The position numbers were made by a program, and so were the translations under genes. A stretch of 64,000 nucleotides of DNA from Pseudomonadota bacterium (GTDB lineage: Bacteria > Pseudomonadota > Gammaproteobacteria > Ga0077536). Of this stretch, positions 44,208 to 54,424 are shown piece after piece; positions within the stretch are counted from its first letter, which is position 1, and each line of letters begins with the position of its first letter. The DNA lies in NCBI GenBank assembly GCA_018668255.1, contig JABISZ010000054.1, positions 1-64,000 on the forward strand, read 5' to 3'. Under the pieces are notes generated by a model. It worked only from the letters and a program-made list of their open reading frames with translations, did no database searches and was not told where the DNA came from.

Positions 44208-45020
44208 ATGCAGATCGGTATCTCTATCAACAATATGGGACCTCTATCTACAAAGGAAGTGATCACCCGGCAGGCCCTTAAAGCTGAACAATCGGGGTTA
44301 GATCACATATGGGTACTCGATCATATCGCCATTCCTCCTGATCAATCAGAAGGATCTGGGGGACGATACGTAGATCCTTTGGCTACACTCGCGTTTCTAA
44401 GCGGCATTACAAGCACAATAAAATTAGGCACTTCTGTTTTAGTGCTCCCCTATCGTCCTGCATTAGCTACTGCTAAATGGGTTGCTTCTATCCAAGAGCT
44501 CTCGTCAGGAAGATTAATTCTTGGTGTAGGTATTGGATGGATGGAAGCTGAATTCATTGTGACTAATGCATCACTGAAGACCAGAGGCTCTGTAACTAAT
44601 GAAACAATTGAGTTCTTCATGGAGTGCTTCGCAAATGATATTGTTTCATACAAAAACCAACAGTTTATTTTTAGTCCGCGCCCAAAGCGACCTCCAATTT
44701 TGATTGGGGGAAATCAGAATGCCGCAATCCAACGAGTAATGAATTACGGAGACGGTTGGATGCCTATGATAAAGGATCATGATTCACTCATAAGCAAATG
44801 CCAAGATTTACAGCGACTGAGAAGAGAAGAAGGCAAAGACAAAGCAATTATCATCCCCTTAATGGCTTTAGATTTCTCTGATCTTTCAAAAGTCGTGGAT
44901 CAGTTGAGCGCGCTCGAAGAGGCGGGATGCACGGGTATAGAACATTTTCAGTCGTCCAAAACAGAATACGACTTTAATTCAACGGTAGACTGTCTCGCAG
45001 AACTTAAAAGCCAATTGTAG
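44208..45020 (+). CDS. Luciferase-like (LLM class) flavin-dependent monooxygenase 2
   Basis: 270 residues: MQIGISINNMGP, HIWVLDHIAIPP, KLGTSVLVLPYRPALATAKWVAS, LSSGRLILGVGIGWMEAEF, RPPILIGG. GGAAG is well spaced before the ATG. It is related in pattern to the 28741 gene, so each DMFase region has one LLM enzyme nearby. A role in oxidative N-dealkylation or C-N cleavage is speculation. Confidence 0.82.
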   Translation: MQIGISINNMGPLSTKEVITRQALKAEQSGLDHIWVLDHIAIPPDQSEGSGGRYVDPLATLAFLSGITSTIKLGTSVLVLPYRPALATAKWVASIQELSSGRLILGVGIGWMEAEFIVTNASLKTRGSVTNETIEFFMECFANDIVSYKNQQFIFSPRPKRPPILIGGNQNAAIQRVMNYGDGWMPMIKDHDSLISKCQDLQRLRREEGKDKAIIIPLMALDFSDLSKVVDQLSALEEAGCTGIEHFQSSKTEYDFNSTVDCLAELKSQL

Positions 45021-45028
45021 AAAATATT

Positions 45029-46201
45029 ATGAATTTAATAAAAAAAATAGTCGATAAGAACAAGGACCATGCCGCTTGGCGTCAAATAATACACGCACAC
45101 CCAGAGCTTGCTTATCAAGAGTATGTCACAGCCCAATTTGTTGCGGACAAACTAGAATCTTTTGGCATCACTATCGTAAGAGGTCTCGGGAAAACGGGTG
45201 TAGTTGGCACGATAAAATCTGGGTCCAGTGATAGGTCAATCGGGCTGCGGGCAGACATGGATGCCTTGCCTCTGACAGAGATGAACACTTTTAGTCATCG
45301 TTCAAAGAATACGGGAGTAATGCATGCATGCGGACATGACGGGCACACCGCAATGCTTCTAGCGGCTGCACAGCACCTATCAGCACACCAAGACTTTGAT
45401 GGCATAGTCCACTTTATTTTTCAGCCTGCTGAAGAAGGAGAGGCCGGTGCAAAAGCCATGATGGATGATGGACTTTTTACAGATTTTCCTATGGAAGCTG
45501 TTTATGGAATTCATAACTGGCCCGGACTTCCCGTTGGTGAAATGGCAATGAGAAAAGGTCCCATAATGGCTGCGATGGATTTGTTTGAAATTAAGGTTAT
45601 CGGGAAAGGTGGTCATGCAGCTTTACCACATTTAGTGATTGACCCTATACAAGTTGGGACACAAATCGTACAGGCTTGGCAAACGATTGTATCCCGTAAC
45701 GTAAAACCAACCGACCCTGCCGTACTTTCGGTCACGCAGTTCCATGGAGGAGATACAGATGCATGGGCAGTGGTTCCTGAAGAAATAACAATAAGAGGAA
45801 CAGTTAGAACATTCTCAACGGACACAAAAGAGCTTATAAAATCGCGCATGGAGAAGATCGCACTTGGAATCTGTCAGGCACATGACTGCAAGTTAGAATG
45901 GTGGTATGACGAGCGATTTCCACCAACTGTCAATTCAGACGAGGAAACTGACGTGGCAGCAAAAGCAGCTATCTCAATTTGTGGTGCTGAAAACGTCAAT
46001 ACAAATGTCGAAATGGTTACCGGATCAGAAGATTTCGGGTATATGCTTGAGGAAAAGCCGGGGTGCTATGCATTCATAGGTAACGGACCCGGAGATGGCG
46101 GATGCCTACTCCATAGTCCTCATTTTGATTTTAACGATGAAGTAATTCCCGTAGGTGCCAGTTACTGGGTGGAACTAGTGAATCAAGTATTAAAGAAATA
46201 A
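45029..46201 (+). CDS. M20-family amidohydrolase (hippurate/N-acyl amino acid hydrolase-like)
   Basis: 390 residues. Metal-binding motifs: LRADMDALPLTE, ACGHDGHTAMLL, FQPAEEGEAGAKAMMDDG with the catalytic Glu, YGIHNWP, and the late His in LLHSPHFDFND. The dimerisation domain lies at about 185-295. The family cleaves N-acyl amino acids and aryl amides. Eight bases separate it from the LLM gene, supporting one operon. Confidence 0.88.
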   Translation: MNLIKKIVDKNKDHAAWRQIIHAHPELAYQEYVTAQFVADKLESFGITIVRGLGKTGVVGTIKSGSSDRSIGLRADMDALPLTEMNTFSHRSKNTGVMHACGHDGHTAMLLAAAQHLSAHQDFDGIVHFIFQPAEEGEAGAKAMMDDGLFTDFPMEAVYGIHNWPGLPVGEMAMRKGPIMAAMDLFEIKVIGKGGHAALPHLVIDPIQVGTQIVQAWQTIVSRNVKPTDPAVLSVTQFHGGDTDAWAVVPEEITIRGTVRTFSTDTKELIKSRMEKIALGICQAHDCKLEWWYDERFPPTVNSDEETDVAAKAAISICGAENVNTNVEMVTGSEDFGYMLEEKPGCYAFIGNGPGDGGCLLHSPHFDFNDEVIPVGASYWVELVNQVLKK

Positions 46202-46231
46202 GTAACATCACAACAAGCAAAGGACATAACT

Positions 46232-46624
46232 ATGGATACACATCAGAAACTGATAACAGCTGGATTTAAGGCACTAGGAGAAGGCGACCACGAACCACTC
46301 ATGGGGCTGTTTGACAAAAATGTCCAGTGGACCATCATAGGTAACACCCGATTTTCTGGTACTTACAATGGGATGGAAGAAGTAGCGACTAAGCTCCTGG
46401 CTCCTCTCGGCGAGCTTGTCGATGGCCATCTTCACATTACCGTTGATAATTTAATATCTGATGGCGACTATTTGGCTTGTCAGGGGCGTGGAGAATCTAA
46501 AACCAAAGCTGGCGGGACATACAATAATACTTATTGCTGGGTATATCGCTGGTCGGGAGACAATATTGTCTCAGTTACCGAATACTTAGATACCGAAGTC
46601 TTAACGGCGTCCTTTGGAGCATAA
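46232..46624 (+). CDS. SnoaL/ketosteroid-isomerase-like protein
   Basis: 130-residue NTF2-like fold: AGFKALGEGDHEPLMGLFDKNVQWTIIG, YNGMEEVATKLLAPLG, and a C-terminal WSGDNIVSVTEYLDT. Members may be isomerases, cyclases or non-catalytic. It is the last gene of the DMFase-B run, converging with ychF 34 bases away. Confidence 0.75.
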   Translation: MDTHQKLITAGFKALGEGDHEPLMGLFDKNVQWTIIGNTRFSGTYNGMEEVATKLLAPLGELVDGHLHITVDNLISDGDYLACQGRGESKTKAGGTYNNTYCWVYRWSGDNIVSVTEYLDTEVLTASFGA

Positions 46625-46658
46625 TCACGGAATGGAGAGGACCGAGTGCACTGATTGA

Positions 46659-47756
46659 TCAAACATTAAATCGAAAATGCATCACGTCTCCGTCTTTGAC
46701 AACATATTCTTTCCCTTCAACCCGCAATTTACCTAATTCTCGAGCCTTAGACTCTCCCTTGTGCTCAATAAAATCATGATAGGCAATAACTTCTGCGCGG
46801 ATGAATCCTCTCTCAAAGTCAGTATGTATCACTCCAGCCGCCTCTGGTGCTAACGAGCCAATAGGAATTGTCCAAGCACGAGACTCTTTAGGGCCGGCAG
46901 TAAAATAGCTTTGTAGTCCTAGTAACCGATGGCCTGCCCTTATAACCTGATCTAAGCCTGACTCCTCTATTCCTATATCACTCAGAAATGCAGCTCTTTC
47001 ATCCTGAGGTAAGGCAGCAATCTCTGCTTCAATCGATGCGCAAAGTACAATACATTCTGCCCCTACTTTTTCAGCATACGCGACTACTGCCGCTGCCTCA
47101 TCACAACCTTGCAGTTCGTCTTCTGCAACATTAGCCACAAACAATAATGGCTTTGCCGTCAGTAATGCCATCTCTTGCGCGAGAAGTGCAGGAGCACCAT
47201 CATTCTGTAAGTTACCCGCCCTGATAGCTGTTCCTGCCTCGAGCAAGTCTAAAAGCACTTTGAATGACTCCGTACGTAATTTTTGATCTTTATCACCAGA
47301 TTTCGCTTGTTTCTCAGCTCGTTCCAATCCCCGCGTACAAGACTCGAGATCAGCTAAAGAGAGCTCAGTCTCAATAATCTCTATATCTGAAATAGGATCA
47401 ACAGTACCAGACACATGGGTAATATTATCGTCATGAAAACATCTCACAACATGCGCAATTGCCGCTGTTTCTCTAATATGAGCAAGAAATTTATTACCTA
47501 ACCCTTCGCCTTTAGAAGCACCTGCAACTAGCCCAGCAATATCTACAAATTCCATACTCGAGGGGATCACTTTTTTGGAGCAGGCTATATCTGCAATCGC
47601 GCTCAATCGCTTATCAGGGACAACAACTATTCCTATATTTGGCTCTATAGTACAAAAAGGATAATTTTCCGCAGCGATCCCCGCGCTTGTTAACGCGTTA
47701 AACAGAGAAGATTTCCCCACGTTAGGTAATCCAACAATTCCGCACTTAAAACCCAT
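46659..47756 (-). CDS. ychF: Redox-regulated ATPase YchF (OBG family)
   Basis: 365 residues: P-loop GLPNVGKSSLFNALT, switch region ENYPFCTIEPNIG, DIAGLV-A-GASKGEGLGNKFL, the NxxE-type specificity motif (VANVAEDE), and a C-terminal TGS domain ending VMHFRFNV. YchF binds ATP rather than GTP and associates with ribosomes. Its ATG overlaps the pth stop by one base (TAATG). Confidence 0.97.
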   Translation of the reverse strand: MGFKCGIVGLPNVGKSSLFNALTSAGIAAENYPFCTIEPNIGIVVVPDKRLSAIADIACSKKVIPSSMEFVDIAGLVAGASKGEGLGNKFLAHIRETAAIAHVVRCFHDDNITHVSGTVDPISDIEIIETELSLADLESCTRGLERAEKQAKSGDKDQKLRTESFKVLLDLLEAGTAIRAGNLQNDGAPALLAQEMALLTAKPLLFVANVAEDELQGCDEAAAVVAYAEKVGAECIVLCASIEAEIAALPQDERAAFLSDIGIEESGLDQVIRAGHRLLGLQSYFTAGPKESRAWTIPIGSLAPEAAGVIHTDFERGFIRAEVIAYHDFIEHKGESKARELGKLRVEGKEYVVKDGDVMHFRFNV

Positions 47757-48355
47757 TAAATACCCTCGGCTTTTTTCTTTTCTCGAGTGTTCAAACGATT
47801 CATCACCTGCGTAAAGGCTCCCGCTCGAATGTCTTCCAAGGAGTCCACTACCCTATCTATAGCTACACAAATTTCATCGCACTCACTTGGTTTAACCGAG
47901 CCTAGGACATAGTTCGTAACATCCCAACCTTCAGGAGGTCGCCCTATCCCGATCCGCGCTCGCCTATAACCGTCTGTACCGAGCTCTTGCGTAATACTGC
48001 GCAAACCATTATGTCCCCCATGACCACCCCCGTGCTTTAACCGCACAGAACCAACCGGTAGATCCAAATCATCGTGAACTACGAGGATTTGACTTGGTTT
48101 AACCTTATAGTATCTAGCAAAGGCAGCGACGCTGCGTCCACTCAAGTTCATATAAGTGGTTGGTTTCAAACCATACATTCCCGCGGCTCCCTTTGCTAAA
48201 AGGCCGTGGAAACGAGCTTCCTTTGAAAAGTCAGTCCTTGTCTTTAATGCCCATTCGTCTAACAGCCAGAAGCCGACGTTATGACGGCTTTTTTCATGCT
48301 CACTACCAGGGTTGCCTAGCCCGACAACCAGTTCGATTGAGTCAGCTGCGACCAT
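47756..48355 (-). CDS. pth: Peptidyl-tRNA hydrolase
   Basis: 199 residues; frees tRNA from stalled peptidyl-tRNA. Motifs: GLGNPGSEHEKSRHNVGF with the catalytic His, PTTYMNLSGRSV, VVHDDLDLPVG and GGHGGHNGLRSI. It lies between rplY and ychF, as in many gammaproteobacteria, and is coupled to ychF. Confidence 0.97.
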   Translation of the reverse strand: MVAADSIELVVGLGNPGSEHEKSRHNVGFWLLDEWALKTRTDFSKEARFHGLLAKGAAGMYGLKPTTYMNLSGRSVAAFARYYKVKPSQILVVHDDLDLPVGSVRLKHGGGHGGHNGLRSITQELGTDGYRRARIGIGRPPEGWDVTNYVLGSVKPSECDEICVAIDRVVDSLEDIRAGAFTQVMNRLNTREKKKAEGI

Positions 48356-48396
48356 GAAAAAAGCTCAGAGTAAAAACATCTGAGATGACTTTTCTT

Positions 48397-49059
48397 TTAA
48401 TCAGGAGTATCGGCGCTTTCATCAGTCTCTGAGGCATCTTCTTCTGGCACATCATCTTCCTGAGTCGGCTCTTCCTCTTCTAGGCGCGGAGCATTAACCT
48501 GGACTATGGCAGCTGCACCATCTCCACCATGAAGCATTGCAGTGATTTCCACACCTTCAGGCATAGATAGATCATACATATGCAGAACATCTCCCAAACT
48601 TAAGGCCTCGACATCAACCTCAACAAATTCTGGGATACTGGCAGGCAAACAAGTCACTTCGATATCAGCCGCTAAATGCGCAATCACACCACCATCTTGT
48701 TTGACACCGACACATAAATCTTCGTTCACAAAATGTATTGGCACTCTGATGTTTAGGGTCTCTGATTCGTTTATCCTGTTGAAGTCCATATGCATTATCA
48801 CTGGTTTCCAAGGGTGCCGTTGCATATCTTTAATTACTACTTTCTCCTTTTTACCTTCAATAGACAAACCCAGGACCTGCGAGTAAAAGCTTTCGTTAGA
48901 GGTCGCTTTTAGCATATCGGAGTGTGATAACTGAATCGAAACCGCATCTTTTTTACCACCGTAGACTATACCCAAGACTTTGCCGGCTTTGCGAAGGCGG
49001 CGGCTCGCACCCTTGCCCATCTCGCTGCGAATTTCCGCATTTAAAATAATATCTTCCAT
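48397..49059 (-). CDS. rplY: Ribosomal protein bL25, CTC-type two-domain form
   Basis: 220 residues, the long form: an N-terminal 5S-rRNA-binding domain (RSEMGKGASRRLRKAGKVLGIVYG) and a C-terminal beta domain (VPIHFVNE, TCLPASIPEFVEVDV, LPEGV-like SMPEGVEI), ending in an acidic tail (EEEEPTQEDDVPEED). It follows prs on the same strand. Confidence 0.95.
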   Translation of the reverse strand: MEDIILNAEIRSEMGKGASRRLRKAGKVLGIVYGGKKDAVSIQLSHSDMLKATSNESFYSQVLGLSIEGKKEKVVIKDMQRHPWKPVIMHMDFNRINESETLNIRVPIHFVNEDLCVGVKQDGGVIAHLAADIEVTCLPASIPEFVEVDVEALSLGDVLHMYDLSMPEGVEITAMLHGGDGAAAIVQVNAPRLEEEEPTQEDDVPEEDASETDESADTPD

Positions 49060-49126
49060 TTCGTATTCTCCAAGTAACTATTAATATCCGTCATCCTTCA
49101 TCCGCGACCAAATGAAAAACAACCCT

Positions 49127-50080
49127 CTAATCAACAAACATCGAGCTCAACGATTGGCTCGAATTAATTCTACGGATACTCTCCGCCAACAAACCTGCAA
49201 CTGATAGCTGTCTTATCTTCCCGCATGCAATGGCATCCTCGGTTAACGGGATTGTATCAGTAACCACCAACTCATCTAATGGCGAATTGGTCAAATTAGT
49301 TATCGCACTGCCTGAAAGAACGGCATGTGTGCAATAAGCGACTACTTTTTTAGCGCCATTCTCTTTTAGAGCAACCGCTGCACTGCATAAAGTACCCGCA
49401 GTATCAACCATGTCATCAACCATCACGCAAGTTCGATCTGCGACATCACCTATTATATTCATGACACGCGTCTCATTGGCCTTAGGACGGCGTTTATCGA
49501 TAATAGCTAAATCGGCATCATCAAGCCTCTTAGCGATAGCGCGGGCGCGGACCACTCCTCCGACGTCGGGCGAAACCACCATCAGATCGGGATATTCGTG
49601 CTTCCAAATATCTCCGAGTAGCACGGGTGAGGCATAAACATTGTCCATGGGTATATCAAAAAATCCCTGAATTTGCTCAGCATGCAAATCAACTGTGAGC
49701 AACCTCGTAGTACCAACATTCGAGATCATGTTAGCAACAACTTTAGCTGTAACTGGCACCCGGGCTGAACGCGGCCGCCGATCTTGTCGAGCATAACCAA
49801 GATAAGGTACGACTGCAGTAATGCTTTGAGCCGATGCCCGCCTAAGAGCATCAATTAAAATTAACAGCTCCATAAAGTTATCATTGGTTGGCGCGCAAGT
49901 AGGTTGTATCACTATAGCATCTCGTCCTCGAACATTTTCTGAGATTTCCACCATAGTTTCTCCGTCACTAAACGAACCAACTACAACTTTCCCTAAGGGA
50001 ACATTAAGGTAACGCGCCACAGCCGATGCTAGTGATGGATTGGCATTACCAGTGCACAGCATCATTGAATCTTCATTCAT
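49127..50080 (-). CDS. prs: Ribose-phosphate pyrophosphokinase
   Basis: 317 residues; makes PRPP from ribose-5-phosphate and ATP. Motifs: [40 protein letters not shown] (catalytic flexible region), [24 protein letters not shown], and the PRPP loop [14 protein letters not shown]. It lies between tRNA-Gln and rplY. Confidence 0.97.
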   Translation of the reverse strand: MNEDSMMLCTGNANPSLASAVARYLNVPLGKVVVGSFSDGETMVEISENVRGRDAIVIQPTCAPTNDNFMELLILIDALRRASAQSITAVVPYLGYARQDRRPRSARVPVTAKVVANMISNVGTTRLLTVDLHAEQIQGFFDIPMDNVYASPVLLGDIWKHEYPDLMVVSPDVGGVVRARAIAKRLDDADLAIIDKRRPKANETRVMNIIGDVADRTCVMVDDMVDTAGTLCSAAVALKENGAKKVVAYCTHAVLSGSAITNLTNSPLDELVVTDTIPLTEDAIACGKIRQLSVAGLLAESIRRINSSQSLSSMFVD

Positions 50081-50208
50081 TACGGTCGAAACCTCTTCAC
50101 ATAAATATTTAGATTAAGCCGCCCATATGATTCGTTATAGGCGTAGCTTTATGATTCCGCCACATCTTATACTAAGCGGAGACTATTAGCTTCACGAAGC
50201 TAAAAAAT

Positions 50209-50283
50209 TGGCTGGGCTGACAGGATTCGAACCTGTGAATGCTGGGATCAAAACCCAGTGCCTTACCGCTTGGCGACAGCCCA
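50209..50283 (-). tRNA. tRNA-Gln (TTG)
   Basis: 75 bases on the minus strand with encoded CCA. Acceptor TGGGCTG/CAGCCCA is perfect, the anticodon loop TTTTGAT carries TTG, and the T-arm is ACAGG-TTCGAAT-CCTGT. It lies between ispE and prs. Confidence 0.98.
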
Positions 50284-50288
50284 ATTGT

Positions 50289-51152
50289 TTAAATTTTTTC
50301 CTTCATCGCTTCTCTATGAAGCCTGCTTAATAGTGGGGATTGATTCATCCGTCCCCCACAATGTCCTTTCCACTGCTTAGGCAGTACCTTGAATACATTT
50401 TCAGCCGCCAAATCGCTTTCAATACATATAAACACGGCAGCCCCAGTACCACTCATTTTCGCAGCCCCGTATCCAGATAACCAGAAGAGAGCGTCGGCCA
50501 CCTCCGGATATAAGCGACAAGTTACTGGCTCACAGTCATTATGGCTTAGCTCCAAAGAAAAGTCGTGCATTTTGATTGCCTTGGTATCGCGTGTCAACTC
50601 CGAATCACCGAATATTTGTGCTGTTGCAACACTTACTTGAGGAGTAACAACAATAATTGGACCAACATCAGGCTCACAAAAGGATAATTTTTCTCCCACT
50701 CCCTCTGCCCAAGCTGCCTGTCCATGAATAAAGATCGGCACGTCCGCACCCAGTCTCAGTCCCAACTCGGCTAGCTCCTCAGTCGGAAGTTCCAAACCCC
50801 AAAGATAATTTAACGCAACCAAAACAGTTGCGGCATCTGAGCTACCACCTCCTAAGCCAGCGCCCATTGGAATATTCTTTTTAACTGATATGTCTACGCC
50901 GCTTTTGACTGCACAGTGCTTTTGTAGCGATTTAGCCGCCAACACTACCAGATCATCACTCGCATCTACCCCAGGCAACTGAGTTTGTCGGGTAATTACA
51001 CCATCATCACGAATCATAAAGTCGAGCTGATCATACAGATCTATGAACTGAAATAGAGTTTGGATATCGTGATAGTTGTCAGAACGACGTCCTGTAATAT
51101 GGAGAAATAGATTTATTTTTGCGGGTGCTGGCCAGCTAGCGGATACGTTCAA
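50289..51152 (-). CDS. ispE: 4-diphosphocytidyl-2-C-methyl-D-erythritol kinase
   Basis: 287-residue GHMP kinase of the MEP isoprenoid pathway. Motifs: WPAPAKINLFLHITGRRSD, the ATP loop GAGLGGGSSDAATVLVALN, and KMSGTGAAVF. Start overlaps the lolB stop by four bases. Confidence 0.96.
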   Translation of the reverse strand: MNVSASWPAPAKINLFLHITGRRSDNYHDIQTLFQFIDLYDQLDFMIRDDGVITRQTQLPGVDASDDLVVLAAKSLQKHCAVKSGVDISVKKNIPMGAGLGGGSSDAATVLVALNYLWGLELPTEELAELGLRLGADVPIFIHGQAAWAEGVGEKLSFCEPDVGPIIVVTPQVSVATAQIFGDSELTRDTKAIKMHDFSLELSHNDCEPVTCRLYPEVADALFWLSGYGAAKMSGTGAAVFICIESDLAAENVFKVLPKQWKGHCGGRMNQSPLLSRLHREAMKEKI

Positions 51153-51787
51153 TCACCTACCTCCCAATCTCTAAATGCTATGCGCGACTCCCGCTCTCCA
51201 CAGACCACAGAAATCCTCCTCGGCAAATTAGGCTTCCTGGTTTCATAATACCCTGAGATCTCTACATTACATCCGGCTTGAGAGAATCCTACCCACCGAC
51301 CAACAGAATCAAATACCATATTAGTAGTGGCCTCCGATAGTCTCCGATCGGGAATACCCAGCATCCAATAACGAAAGTGCGAAATAGGCACCGTCCAACC
51401 AAACTGAGACTTCAGGAGCGACTCAGGCGTCTTAGCTAAAACTGATTGCCCATCAGAAGTGATCAGCTTCACAACTTTAGTATTTCCTTTTATAACTAGA
51501 CTCCCTGCACCAAATGGACCCGAGAACTCTAAAGTAAAAATATCCCCCTGCTGACGCCACTTCAGGTCGCCGCTAAATGAGCCTTCATCCGACTTTAGCG
51601 AAAAACGAGATGCAAAACTCCAACGGTTCAATGTTGCAACAGCCTCGGCATGCTCGCCTGACAAATTATTCACTTCTTGCGGAGTTACTCGTGTATGGAA
51701 CATGGAAGTCGAACATGAGCATATTGCACAAAGGCCAACTCCCATTAAACTGGCTCGGATAAAGCCTGTTTTCTTATACAAATCCAT
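51149..51787 (-). CDS. lolB: Outer-membrane lipoprotein LolB
   Basis: 212 residues; receives lipoproteins from LolA and inserts them in the outer membrane. The N-terminus MDLYKKTGFIRASLMGVGLCAICSC is a lipoprotein signal with the acylated Cys at 23 or 25. The WSFASRFSLKSDEGSFSGDLKWRQQGD and FGAGSLVIKG segments fit the LolB beta-barrel. It heads the run lolB-ispE-tRNA-prs and is divergent from hemA. Confidence 0.92.
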   Translation of the reverse strand: MDLYKKTGFIRASLMGVGLCAICSCSTSMFHTRVTPQEVNNLSGEHAEAVATLNRWSFASRFSLKSDEGSFSGDLKWRQQGDIFTLEFSGPFGAGSLVIKGNTKVVKLITSDGQSVLAKTPESLLKSQFGWTVPISHFRYWMLGIPDRRLSEATTNMVFDSVGRWVGFSQAGCNVEISGYYETRKPNLPRRISVVCGERESRIAFRDWEVGD

Positions 51788-51970
51788 AACTTTCCTTAAC
51801 TTCGCTACCCATACGTCCCGCCAACCCTGACTCTCTACTGTCTATTGTCCAACAAATACAGGAACTAGGTCGAGAACTTTCCCCCAGCTTATATTCGCTA
51901 TGGATACCAGTCATATGCGCACAAAAAAGCACTACTAACATCAAAGTAGGCTAGGCATACCTGATTGAAC

Positions 51971-51976
51971 TATAAT
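51971..51976 (+). promoter_or_regulatory. Possible -10 element upstream of hemA
   Basis: TATAAT about 110 bases before the hemA ATG in the lolB-hemA divergent region. No convincing -35 is seen at 16-18 bases. The rest of this 298-base region shows nothing else I can support. Confidence 0.25.
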
Positions 51977-52085
51977 CCAGAGTAAATAGGTTGGCTTAAA
52001 GAACAAAGAACTAATTTAAATCAACCTGCTAAATCAAATATTTTTGAGTTCACATCGCGCTAGAACAGGTACTTATTATAACACT

Positions 52086-53333
52086 ATGTCTCTGATTATA
52101 CTGGGTTTGTCTCACAAAACTGCACCTCTACAGATCAGGGAAAAAGTAGTTTTTGACGATGGCAATTTGCCAGAAGCACTTGCAGAGTTGACCAATCAGC
52201 CGGGAATATCAGAAGCTATGATTCTTTCAACCTGTAATAGAACAGAGATTTACTGCTATGCTGAGGGCCTCGCTCAAAATGCCCTAGTGACATGGCTTGC
52301 TAAGTTGAAAGGGCTAGAAGCAAATATTATCCTGAAGCATATGTATAGCCTTACTAATCAAGATGCTGTGCAGCACTTACTTAGAGTTGCTAGTGGCCTT
52401 GATTCCCTAGTAATTGGTGAGCCTCAAATACTAGGGCAGCTCAAAAAAGCCTATAGAACCGCATTCGAAGTTGGAACGCTTGGAAAATTTTTAAATCGGT
52501 TACTGCAGTTTTCTTTTTCCTCGGCCAAAGAAACGAGGACAGAAACAAAAATCAACAACTCTCCTGTGTCAATTGCCTACGCAGCGGTAAAACTTTCACA
52601 GCAGATCCATGGAGATCTTAGCAAAAAAACTGCTCTTTTGGTGGGGGCTGGAGAAACTATCTCACTGGTGGCTAGTCATTTAGTAAGCTCAGGACTACGA
52701 AACCTTATTGTCGCGAATCGCTCTTTTACTAGGGCCTCAGTCCTTGCCAAGAAATATGCTGGCGAAGCAATAACCTTAAGCTTGGTTCCAAATAGGCTCC
52801 ATGAGGCGGATATAGTGGTGTCGTGTACAGCCAGCCGCTCGCCCATCATCACTAAGAAATCAGTTCAACTATCAACTGATAAACGGGAGGGGAAACCAGT
52901 CTTCATAGTAGATCTAGCCGTCCCGCGAGATGTTGAGCCTGAGGTAGATAATCTGCAGAATACTTTTCTATACACTGTGGACGATTTCGAATCCGTGATC
53001 TCGGAAAACCTCAAACTAAGAAAAGATGCTGCTGCAGTCGGAGAAGAAATGATCCATATGCAAGTGCAAGAATATATGGGGTGGCTAGAGTCTCAAACAG
53101 CGGCCGAAACGATCAGAGAGTTCAGAGAATATGCGCAAAACCTTAAAGAAGAAGCCTTGGAGCAAGCTCGCTCCAGTCTAAATAGTAAGCCAGCCGACAA
53201 AGTAATAGAACAGTTAGCTACGACCCTTACGAACAAGTTGATACACCGCCCTACAATAGCGCTTCGAGAAGCACACCTGCAAACCAATGACCTTCAGGTT
53301 GCTAGAAAAATTCTTGGGCTAAATGAAAACTAA
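52086..53333 (+). CDS. hemA: Glutamyl-tRNA reductase
   Basis: First committed step of C5-pathway heme synthesis. About 415 residues from the ATG at 52086 ([19 protein letters not shown]), the family start; the track adds 14 unrelated residues. Motifs: [14 protein letters not shown] with the catalytic Cys, [17 protein letters not shown], the Rossmann [14 protein letters not shown], and the C-terminal dimerisation helices. It is followed by prfA at 8 bases. Confidence 0.97.
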   Translation: MSLIILGLSHKTAPLQIREKVVFDDGNLPEALAELTNQPGISEAMILSTCNRTEIYCYAEGLAQNALVTWLAKLKGLEANIILKHMYSLTNQDAVQHLLRVASGLDSLVIGEPQILGQLKKAYRTAFEVGTLGKFLNRLLQFSFSSAKETRTETKINNSPVSIAYAAVKLSQQIHGDLSKKTALLVGAGETISLVASHLVSSGLRNLIVANRSFTRASVLAKKYAGEAITLSLVPNRLHEADIVVSCTASRSPIITKKSVQLSTDKREGKPVFIVDLAVPRDVEPEVDNLQNTFLYTVDDFESVISENLKLRKDAAAVGEEMIHMQVQEYMGWLESQTAAETIREFREYAQNLKEEALEQARSSLNSKPADKVIEQLATTLTNKLIHRPTIALREAHLQTNDLQVARKILGLNEN

Positions 53334-53341
53334 TAATTGTT

Positions 53342-54424
53342 ATGAAAAAATCCTTACTCCAGAAGCTAGAAAGTGTATCCGACCGGAAAGTCGAGGTAGA
53401 GGAGATGCTAGCCACTCCTCATATTATTAAAGATCAAGCACAATTTAAAGCGCTCTCAAAAGAACATGCCGAGATAGCCCCTCTAGCAGGCTGGTTTGAG
53501 AAATATACGGAGATGCAAGCCGAGGTAACTAGCGCATTAGAGCTTGCACAAGAACAAGATGCACAAATGCGCGAAATGGCAAACGAAGAACTACTAAAGG
53601 TAAAAGCAGCATTAGCTAATATTGAGCGAGAGGTTCAAACTTTACTTATCCCAAAAGACCCAAATGATGAAGCCAGCGTATATCTTGAAATCCGCGCAGG
53701 CACTGGTGGAAATGAGGCTGGGATATTTGTTGGAAATCTTTTGCGCATGTATTTACGCTATGCAGAGAAACAACAATGGCAAACCGAAATTATTAGCGCT
53801 AGTGAGTCGGAAGCTGGCGGCTATAAGGAGGTCGTAGCTCTAATTGATGGGAAAAACGTGTTCTCCAAACTAAAATTCGAGTCGGGGGCCCATAGAGTTC
53901 AGCGTGTGCCAGAAACTGAGTCTCAGGGTAGAATACACACATCAGCGTGTACAGTTGCAATTATGGCACAAGTTGATGAAGCAGAAATTGAAATCAACCC
54001 CAGTGACTTGAGAATAGACACGTTCAGGGCATCTGGAGCAGGGGGTCAACACATAAACAAAACCGATTCTGCGATCCGAATAACCCACCTCCCAACCAAC
54101 GTCGTAGTTGAGTGTCAGGATGAACGCTCCCAACACAAAAATCGTGCGCGCGCACTTAGTTTGCTGCAATCGAGACTGCTACAAGCAGAGCGCGACAGGA
54201 TAGACTCGGAACAAGCTTCTACCCGGAAGAGATTAGTAGGCAGTGGGGACCGCTCGGAAAGAATAAGAACCTATAACTATCCTCAAGGGCGTGTTACGGA
54301 TCACAGAATCAATCTCACAATATATAAACTTGATGAAGTTTTAATCGGGGATCTAGATCTGGTAATCGCCCCCTTGGTCAGGGAACATCAAGCGGAACTA
54401 ATTGCAGGAATGCAAGCAGAATAA
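53342..54424 (+). CDS. prfA: Peptide chain release factor 1
   Basis: 360 residues. The GGQ peptidyl-release motif is in [16 protein letters not shown]. The codon-reading P-x-T motif is PET in [15 protein letters not shown]. The [14 protein letters not shown] segment is also standard. prmC, whose product methylates the GGQ glutamine, begins at the next base after the stop. Confidence 0.98.
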   Translation: MKKSLLQKLESVSDRKVEVEEMLATPHIIKDQAQFKALSKEHAEIAPLAGWFEKYTEMQAEVTSALELAQEQDAQMREMANEELLKVKAALANIEREVQTLLIPKDPNDEASVYLEIRAGTGGNEAGIFVGNLLRMYLRYAEKQQWQTEIISASESEAGGYKEVVALIDGKNVFSKLKFESGAHRVQRVPETESQGRIHTSACTVAIMAQVDEAEIEINPSDLRIDTFRASGAGGQHINKTDSAIRITHLPTNVVVECQDERSQHKNRARALSLLQSRLLQAERDRIDSEQASTRKRLVGSGDRSERIRTYNYPQGRVTDHRINLTIYKLDEVLIGDLDLVIAPLVREHQAELIAGMQAE

